DNA from: Mactra quadrangularis
Lineage: Eukaryota > Mollusca > Bivalvia > Venerida > Mactridae
DNA: 64,000 bases
Assembly (NCBI GenBank): GCA_025267735.1
Contig: CM046307.1
Coordinates: forward strand, 57,097,395 to 57,161,394
Direction of reading: 5' to 3'
Shown here in pieces: positions 56,130-64,000 of this stretch. The notes under the pieces were generated by a model. It saw only the letters and a program-made list of their open reading frames with translations, ran no database searches and was not told the DNA's origin. Positions within the stretch are counted from its first letter, which is position 1. Every line of letters starts with the position of its first letter. A program made the translations under genes and the position numbers.

Positions 56130-58587
56130 TCTCATGCGGATCACTTGCACGATATCGTTATCGGATCTCAGTCCGAGATACTGCATTTTGTTCTCAAGTT
56201 TCCCCACTGTCTTTTTTATATAATAACAAACTGGACAAAACAGTGATTCAGTTTACCCATCCTTCTAATGTCAGTCGTCGTACATGTAAAGTAAACTGAT
56301 GTTTAAGTATTAAGTTAATCAAGATTAAAACACGTAAGTCAATTATCACGTAAACACATTACTAGTAAGTGAATTAAATATCGAACTACTGATTCATCGA
56401 ATTGTTCATTAACCACAAATCACGACCTATAAGTATTGATCAGAGATCGATTATATGATATCGATGACTTATTCAACATTTAAAACCACAAAATAATTGG
56501 TATATATGGTACCATTAACGAAATCTATAAAAAGTGTGACTAAGTGACATATCTCATTTAAAGATCAAACTTTAAAAATTGTTTTGAAAAATTGTATAGT
56601 AGATCATATATCTTGGGCTTAATGAAACACTGCACCAACTCATTCTTTGTCAAAAATCACTTTTTTGTGTAATAAAATATTTCCATCATATGCATTAACA
56701 AATAAAAAAGTTTGACCAGTTTTAAACGTTTTAGGATCAAAGGTACCATTTGGCATTTGGCTTTAACCCAAAAAAGATCCGTTTTGTAAAACTGCAAATT
56801 TAAAGCATCTAGAAATGTTCTGAAAAGAGTTAGAGCTGTCTTGCATTTACGGCTGACGACTGTAGATGCATGGTTTACTAATACATTCGGAATGTTAGTT
56901 TTGTTAATTTGGTGTAAGACGTCAATAGCATCACATTCTCGGTCATATATTTAGTCATAATCCTGAGATAGACTCACCGATCAAATTTGACGAGAATAGA
57001 TTCGTACCAGCAACTGCCCTTTCGTTTAAATATTATTGATATCTACCTTTTATCTATCTATTACCTTTTTACTTGATTTTTTTAACACTTAACTAGTTTT
57101 TCATAATTTTCATAACTAGTTTAAGGGTATATGTCCATATCTTTGTCTTGTTTTATTAACTAAGGTACTATATTATTTTATGTGTATCTTGTAAAGCATC
57201 AATCATATCGACCTGAATTGTAGCAATACTTATAAGAATGCCATAAATTCTATGATTTTATAATAGAATATAATGTCGTTTTGCACTATTTCATTAGAAA
57301 GAAACTTAGAAAACAGAATTTGTCGAACGAATATTGTAAGGTGAGCGATTGTCGAAAGCTGATTTGCTGAGCGACAGTCGAAAGCTGGTTAGGTAAACGA
57401 CCACCGTCCTTATAACCTACTGAAACGTGTGGGTAAGCAACGAAAAATCCAATTTAAAATAGTTGAAAGTAGAAATCTTGCAAAAAACGTCTAGATAGAT
57501 TTTAACACAAATTCCGTATCAAGCGTAAAATACTTTATTTTTTATGTAGATATTGTCGATTTTTATTCCATCGAATATATACAAACAATAATTAGAACTG
57601 TTACTTTCCTTGTCAATTTGATTCCCTGTTCGTGTTTGCGACAACCGGAATACAGAATGGCGTTGTTTCCGGCAATCTTTCAATTTTCTGTCGCTGTGTA
57701 ATACGATAATAACCGAGGAATCCGAATTTTCTTCCTGAAAACTTCTCTAAGATCGCATTAGATTGGACCTAATTGATGTTGCAAGACCGTTTATTAATTT
57801 GAGAAAATTATAAGCACATTATATCGACACAGTGTTACTCAATACCGTACCGCATCCAGCCGCAGGCTTCAAGAAGGAGTCGTTTGCCATTTGTATATTT
57901 TGGGCGGATGTTCCCGCTTGTCGCTCCGGGAAATATCCTAGTCGTTTTGCTTTATTAATTTGTACGTAATTACAGAGGACAGAAATAACTGGACTAAGAA
58001 AGAGAGTAGTGAGAAGAAGAAAGGCTTGGTGATGAATGGACAAAAAAGAAATACGCGTCAGGTGGACACGTTAGTAATTGCAGCACGACTACAAGTGTCA
58101 TCGTAATACACATGAATTGTAATGTGTGAAATATACAACAAACAAAATGAGTATATCTCACTTCGTAACGTTGTGGGTGGCAGATAGTCGTTGTATTGAT
58201 ATATTAACGATGTTTATGTATGTGACAGTATAAAGAAAGTCCATATATTCGCTTTCCTTTGTGTGTAAGGTCAAAGCTTATAATGGACGCTGTTTGAAGC
58301 TTTGCCGAAAACTTTTACGCAATATTTTGTTACTTTTGCTCAGGAGCATATGACGAGAATTTAAAGGCATTGCAGAAAAGGTATATCACACATATTTAAT
58401 CTTTGCAAGAGGGACTTAGAATGAGTATCATTATGCTCGCAAATATTTTTAGTAACATTTATCGTCGAATTTACATAACAGTGAGCACCCCTGTAAAAAA
58501 TTTGAAAGCTATTATATCAATGACTTTATCCTGCTATGAACGGTTGGGTTTGAACCTCTAAGCCTCCAACACTCGCTGTAGAACACA
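56130..58587. other. mostly AT-rich stretch with small repeats
   Basis: A two-copy 26-bp duplication lies at 57342-57395. CTTAACTAGT...ACTAGTTTAAG near 57088-57126 is an imperfect palindrome. The 74-codon minus frame at 57819-58043 begins with a hydrophobic signal-peptide-like stretch, but its start is TTG with no in-frame ATG. Confidence 0.4.
57342..57395 (+). repeat. 26-bp tandem duplication
   Basis: TGAGCGATTGTCGAAAGCTG and TGAGCGACAGTCGAAAGCTG are adjacent, differing at two positions in this part. Confidence 0.75.
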
Positions 58588-58800
58588 CGCTGAGTGACCG
58601 AGTTATCCAGGATTCGAACCCCACAGGCGACTCTGTTAATTTTCTTTAGCAAGAAATTTACTTACAGTTGTGTAAGGTGTAAATGGGTACTGCGAGGGAT
58701 CACCTGCCTGGATGTGATTTTAATGATAAGATGTTATCGTGCGGAATTGTAAAGTCGACTGAACGCGAATAGGAAAGCAGACCTTAAACCTCACTTTAAC
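58588..58800 (+). mobile_element. SINE3, degraded copy
   Basis: A B-box-like CCAGGATTCGAACCCCACAG is followed by CTTTAGCAAGAAATTTACTT, AGGTGTAAATGGGTACTGCG and CGGAATTGTAAAGTCGACT. These match the order of blocks in the copy at 31722-32035. The A-box half is poorly preserved. Confidence 0.65.
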
Positions 58801-59724
58801 TTAACATATTCGTTGGTCAATTAAAGCCAAACCATTTTATTACATCGAACATCGTTGAAATTTTAATAACATTACTTTGAAAATACATAAAACTATTTAA
58901 CATTGATTAGATTTAAATTGTTGTTTTTGTTATAAATGCATTAAACACATAAATGTCGAGACAATGAAACATGAAAAATCTGTCAATCTGATAAATGTAC
59001 ATTATGTCCAATACACCGATACTATTTTATTGGAACACAAAACTGACCGGACAGTGGAGCGTTGACCATTACAATGCAGTACTGACGGTCAATTGACTCT
59101 GTTTTCCATGACATGAGATTTGTGGTTCTGATAACATTATTAAAACTACTGGTACATTTATATAAAATATGCCAGAAGGTAAAATATTGCAATAAAGATA
59201 AATGTATCGAGTAAACGTAGATCTCCGGTGTATTAGTTAAATAGTATTCGTCAGAGTTTTATGTCATCACTAATGGTACGAATTTTTGGTTTATAATCGA
59301 CAATAAAGACAGAGGCTCTGTTTTATGTTTAGTAAATATCTAACGAACGTCTAAAATATTGTCTACAGAGGGTAAAAGTCGATTCTGTTAAAATCTATTT
59401 GACAATAAAGTAATCTTCCGCCTGATTTATTTTTCAACTTATGTAACCGATAAATTGTATATTGATTTACTCTGTTATAGCACTCGTACATTGTTTTTAG
59501 AAGAATTATTTCAATTATTTATCTTAACCCAATAAAATACTGATAATATTCTTTAAGAGAAAGATTAACTAAATTTTGTCTCAAGTTGAGAGCTATGGTG
59601 GCATAGTTCTGCCATAAGATGACCACATTACTAACCAGTTAAAAACGTGGTTAACTAGTAACTTATCGTGGCCATTAAATTAACCAAACAATCAAGTAAT
59701 TATCTAGTTATGTAACTAGAAGAT
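58801..59724. other. AT-rich stretch leading into the minisatellite
   Basis: Mostly featureless. From about 59630, words such as GTTAACTAGTAACTTA and TAGTTATGTAACTAGA recur, and again after the array (60100-60245). Confidence 0.45.
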
Positions 59725-60058
59725 CACTTGCTACTTACACTTAAAAATTTACACTTGCCTTTTATACTTGCCTTTTAACACTTGCCATTTATACTTGCCA
59801 CTTACACTTATCACTTACACTTGCCTTTTACACTTCCACTTGTACTTGCCACTAACACTTGCCTTTTACACTTGCCACATACACTTGTCTTTTATACTTG
59901 CCACTTACACTTCTCACTAACACTTGCCTTTTACACTTGCCACTTATACTTGTCACTTACACTTGCCACTTACACTTGCTACTAACACTTGCCACTTACA
60001 CATGCCACCTACACTTGCATTTTACACTTGCCACTTTAACTTGCCATTTACACTTACC
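59725..60058 (+). repeat. 13-bp minisatellite ACACTTGCC(A/T)(C/T)TT, about 25 copies
   Basis: Units alternate mainly between ACACTTGCCTTTT and ACACTTGCCACTT. The period is 13 bp, so each reading frame cycles through all three phases, and no phase contains a stop. That explains three overlapping plus-strand frames with Thr-Leu-Ala-Thr-Tyr-Thr-Cys repeats; they are not evidence of a protein. Confidence 0.9.
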
Positions 60059-61764
60059 CCCTTCCCTAAAATATCGCTTACTTGTAAACCTTATCAAGTT
60101 ATGTAACCCGATAATCTCTTAACTTGTTATTTAAGTGTTTAACTGGCATCGTAACTTGTTAACCATTTTTTTCACTCATTAAAACAATTTATAACTTATC
60201 ATTTAACAGATTAACTAGATATGTAACTATGTAACTACATGTACTTATTTAATTGTTAGTTATGTTGTAATATGGTGGCAGAAATGTGTTTCCATAGAAA
60301 GTGCTGAGTGATTTTATAGTAACAAAAAAGACAAATTCGTGTACTCATATTTTCTTGGAATTTATTTTATTCACTGCGACCTCAGTTGAACCAAATTTGC
60401 AGAAACCGAACATTTTTCGTACTTTTATCGAATTTAACTCTTGGAAATCCTGTAACATGTTAAATTCCGAGTTTATGCTGGATTCTAAAAACGCACAGAT
60501 TTTCAGGCTGTGTGACAATGTGCAAGATTAATACTCGCCCAAATGCCCATGGCAACCAAATAATTGTCTAATTGGCGACTTATTATTTTGAAATGAATGC
60601 CCAGCTGGCGGTCGCAAGTGAGACTACATGTATTTAGATTGGTATTTGCTAGTTGGTTTCATGTTTATTATTTAGAATTAGCAAAATTTTTGTGAATTTT
60701 AATTCAATATCCATGAATCAATTGTAGCATTAGAATGTGGTAATTTTTACAAGACCAACTCAATTCTTGTTCTAGATGTACGAATGTTGGGGTCACTAGT
60801 TGATCGTTAAACACGCATGTTGCGACCATGCGTTAATTTTTAGTCTTTAGACTCATTATGCTTCACCCAAGATAGTAGTTTGTATTTGTTTGGGGCTACG
60901 TGCCTTCATGAATTTATAGTTCCGGCAAAATATAAATAGTAACTCACACAGATCGACATCTATGACAGGCGCAGTAATTTCTAAGCTCCTCTAAGTACAT
61001 AAAAATCGAACTATATCCGGTGCGGATCCAAATAGCCGATAAGTGCGATGAGTTACGCGTCACAGTTGAGACGTTAAACACAGTCTTATAAATACAACAG
61101 TTTTCATAATTCGTTTGTATTGGAAGCGTATTCCGGACAATACATATCCGGGTCATATTGGTGACTTTAAATGACGATTCGTTTGTTATTTTATTCCAGC
61201 ATACAGGGTGAATTATTTATGGAACTGCCATTGTTGGGTTTATGAATCTTTTGTTCACTTTGTGCGCTTTGAATTGCCTTCGTGTACATCTAAATATACA
61301 CAATTTCAGCCAAAACCTAAAATTTCATTGTCGCCATTGACACCACACATGAATTAAGACTCTAGATTTCTTGATAGCAAGCCAATCGGTTCATTACCAT
61401 AATAGTACGGTATGTATCTTAATGAAGTCAATTGTTTAAATATTATCTCTCTTCAGAAATGACTCTAGGCAACTGAATCAGTATAAAAAAGCTTGGACTT
61501 ATAGTTGAAATCTATGACTGTTTACTTGAAAATGTACTATCCTAAGGGAATTAGATTATGTTGATATTGAAATAGGTATTGAAGAGTTGAACGACGATAA
61601 AACAAATGGATATTAAAGTGGTGATACCAGTATACCAGCCTCAGGGGCCGTTAGGGTCGTTCCATACATTAATACACGTACAACGTATGAAGGAAAAGGA
61701 GATAATGATACTAGTATTAATTCAACACTAGAAACAATAAGTTCATTCAGGTGTTAAAAGATTT
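60059..61764. other. AT-rich stretch, no gene recognised
   Basis: The start (60095-60250) carries scattered GTAACTTGTTAAC words related to the left flank of the minisatellite. The 76-codon frame at 60301-60531 and the 70-codon minus frame at 60944-61156 are unrecognised. Confidence 0.4.
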
Positions 61765-61921
61765 TGATACATTTTTGTTGTTTGTTGTTGCTTACTCTAC
61801 TTATTCATCTTCACCCAAACTGGGGCATAGGCCATCTACCACTTTACACCATCTTGACCGGTTTTGTGCCCTTGCTTTGGTTCCATTCCATGACAAGGAG
61901 ATAGTCTTATGTTCCTTATCG
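61765..61921 (-). pseudogene. LINE remnant: C-terminal end of reverse-transcriptase ORF
   Basis: On the minus strand, 61921 to 61801 is open and ends at TAA with a C-terminus of the form SW...AQNRSRWCKVVDGLCPSLGEDE. The spacing W, then A.nR..W...V..LC, then an acidic end is the characteristic C-terminus of many invertebrate non-LTR endonuclease/reverse-transcriptase ORFs. After the stop there is a very short 3' UTR and a CAACAACAAACAACAAAAAT tail. Only about 40 codons survive, so this is a 5'-truncated, dead insertion. The RTE or CR1-like clade cannot be fixed from this piece. Confidence 0.6.
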
Positions 61922-62010
61922 TTGTTTGTTGTATTTCATTGAAAATTTCATAGAAAAGGCTTTTTCAGTAACAGTTGCTGTTCCTGATAGGTCTGTGAAG
62001 TTAGCTATCT
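61922..62010. other. short spacer before the satellite
   Basis: No feature recognised. Confidence 0.4.
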
Positions 62011-64000
62011 ATTGTCTATTCTCTATTCAAAAATCTATTCGCTCAATAGACAGCTATGTATTGAGAAGTCTATTCATGCAGAAATCTATTCGCATTTACT
62101 GTATACATAGATATAGGTAAGTTCAAAAATCTGTACAAAAATCTGTACACAAAATGCCGAAAAGACAGCTGTCTATTCGGAAATCTATTCAGAAGTCTAT
62201 TCGAAAAAAGTCACTAGTGCAATCAAACACATTTAAAAGTCTTTTCATAGAATACATAAATAGACAAATGTCCATTCAAAAGTCTATTCCGAAGTCTTTT
62301 CGAAAAAAGCCAGTAATGCAATCAAACTGATTTAAAAGTCTTCTCGTGGAATACGCAAAGAGACAAAAGTCCATTCAAAAGTCTATTCAGAAGTTTATTC
62401 GCAAAAACATAGTGATGCAATCTGAAAGAGCAAGATGTCTATTCCCAAAATGCCAGGGACAAATGTCCATTCAAAAGTCTATTCGGATATCTATTCACAA
62501 AATCATATATGTGCTTTAAGACTGTGTCTGAAGTCTATTATTAAGTTTGGAATTGACAGATATCCATTCAAATGTCTATTCAAAAGTCTATTTGAAAATC
62601 TGGTGAATGCGATTGGAATGAGTCTGAAGTCTATTTTAGATTTACAAATAGAGAGCTGTCCATTCAAAAGTTTATTCAAAAGTCTATTCGCAAAATCATA
62701 TATATGCTTAAAGAATGTGTCTGTAGTCTATTTAAAAATTGCAAATAGACAGATGTCCATTTAAATGTCTATTCAGAAGTCTATTCTATTATAGAGTTCG
62801 AATAGAGAGCTGTCCATTCAAAAGTCTATTCAGAAGTCTATTCGCAAAATTTGTAAAATGCGTTCAGAATGAGTCAGAACTTACAAACAGTAGCGAATAC
62901 ACTGCTGTCCATTCAAATGTCTATTCAGAAGTCTATTCGCAACATCATATGCATATGCATTTAGAATGTGGCTGAATTCTGATATAAAGTAGCGAATAGA
63001 AAGATGTCCATTCAAAGTCTATTCAGAAGTCTATTCGAAAAAATCGGAAAATGCGTTCAGAATGTGTTAGAAGTCTATTATAGAGTTTCAAAAAGAGAGC
63101 TGTCCATTCAAAAGTCTTTTCAGAAGTTTATTCGCAAAATCAAATATATGCATTATGAATGTGTCTGTAAACTGTAATAAAGTTGCAAATAGACAGATGT
63201 CCATTCAAAAGTCTATTCTGAAGTCTTTTCGCAAAAATCATATATATGCATTATGAATGTGTCTGTAGACTGTTATAAAGTTGCAAATGGACAGATGTCC
63301 ATTCAAAAGTCTATTCAGAAGTCTTTTCGCAAAAATCATATATATGCATTATGAATGTGTCTGTAGACTGTTATAAAGTTGCAAATAGACAGATGTCCAT
63401 TCAAAAGTCTTTTCAGAAGTCTTTTCGCAAAAATCATATATATGCATTATGAATGTGTCTGTAGACTGTTATATGGTTGCAAATAGACAGATGTCCATTC
63501 AAAAGTCTATTCAGAAGTCTATTCGAAAATTCTGGTAAATGCGTCCATAATGATCCAGAAGTCTATTATAGATTTTCGTATAGAGAGCTGTCCATTCAAA
63601 AGTCTATTCAGAAGTCTTTTCGCAAAAATCATATATATGCATTATGAATGTGTCTGTAGACTGTTATAAGTTGCAAATGGACAGATGTCCATTCAAAAGT
63701 CTATTCAGAAGTCTATTCGCAAAATCTGGTAAATGCGTCCATAATGATCCAAAAGTCTATTATAGATTTTCGAATAGAGAGCTGTCCATTCAAAAGTCTT
63801 TCAGAAGTCTTTTCGCAAAAATCATATATATGCATTATGAATGTGTTTGTAGACTGTTATAAAGTTGCAAATAGACAGATGTCCATTCAAAAAACTATTC
63901 AAAAGTCTTTTCGCAAAAATCATATATATGCATTATGAATGTGTCTGTAGACTGTTATAAAGTTGCAAATAGACAGATGCCCATTCAAAAGTCTATTCAG
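62011..64000 (+). repeat. ~97-bp satellite array, about 20 copies, runs off window
   Basis: TCCATTC anchors lie at 62271, 62370, 62466, 62563, 62659, 62756, 62813, 62908, 63007, 63103, 63200, 63298, 63396, 63494, 63591, 63688, 63785, 63882 and 63980 (CCCATTC in the last), almost always 95-99 bp apart. Each unit has a conserved part made of three 12-bp subunits (TCCATTCAAAAG, TCTATTCAGAAG, TCTATTCGCAAA) and a variable part of two main types. Type A has ATCATATATATGCATTATGA; type B has CTGGTAAATGCGTCCATAAT. The left edge (62011-62270) is degenerate. Short frames with CPFKSLFRSLFAK motifs arise from the 12-bp subunits but cannot stay in frame at a 97-bp period. Confidence 0.95.

Noticed and set aside
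57819..58043. Secreted peptide precursor with a signal peptide on the minus strand
   Set aside because: The hydrophobic N-terminus is attractive, but the start is TTG, there is an in-frame TAA nine codons upstream and no ATG or clear splice acceptor between.
59782..60122. Thr/Leu/Cys-repeat proteins in three frames
   Set aside because: They result from a 13-bp unit lacking stops in all phases.
62435..63938. A tandem-repeat protein with CPFKSLFRSLFAK motifs
   Set aside because: The ~97-bp period is not a multiple of three, so the motif jumps frame at every unit; no continuous frame exists.

Overview
The window looks like nuclear DNA of an animal with a repeat-rich, AT-rich genome (roughly two-thirds A+T by eye), most likely a lophotrochozoan and perhaps a bivalve mollusc. 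The reasons are the many short palindromic MITE-like elements, several tRNA-headed SINEs, (TTCTG)n and (ATT)n retroposon tails, and frequent ACATGTA-type words. The species call is inference. There are no operons, no rRNA, no convincing functional tRNA genes and no long open frames. The longest open frames are about 100-127 codons, roughly what chance gives in 64 kb of this composition, and several of them begin at TTG or lie inside repeats. I read the window as intergenic or large-intron sequence.

Layout. 1-13.4 kb: mostly featureless AT-rich DNA with two copies of one MITE family, a probable retroposon 3' end near 8.6 kb and one exact CTCF-like motif at 11.4 kb. 13.4-18.7 kb: dense mobile debris, including a C/G-rich MITE, a triplicated MITE end, a full mariner-like MITE and a long fold-back hairpin. 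20.7-26.2 kb: a GC-tipped palindromic MITE, SINE2 beside a 36-bp tandem array, a ~70-bp array followed by the best candidate coding segment (23.04-23.41 kb), SINE1, and two CATTCGGAACA palindromes. 27-33.7 kb: a repeat unit shared with 55.4 kb, a retroposon tail, two short mariner-like MITEs, SINE3, and a minisatellite with an inverted counterpart. 35-46.8 kb: several TIR elements, a TTAA-flanked MITE, a near-identical 137-bp triplication, TTCTG arrays, and a mariner-like MITE interrupted by two different SINEs. 47-60 kb: more SINEs and MITEs, a 17-bp and a 13-bp minisatellite. 61.8 kb: the end of a LINE open frame. 62.0-64.0 kb: a ~97-bp satellite that runs off the window.

Functionally, the visible actors are selfish elements. 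SINE1 and SINE2 have different tRNA-like heads but the same ~50-bp 3' tail, suggesting that one LINE family moved both. The MITEs carry no transposase and would need one supplied from elsewhere. No multigene system was found.
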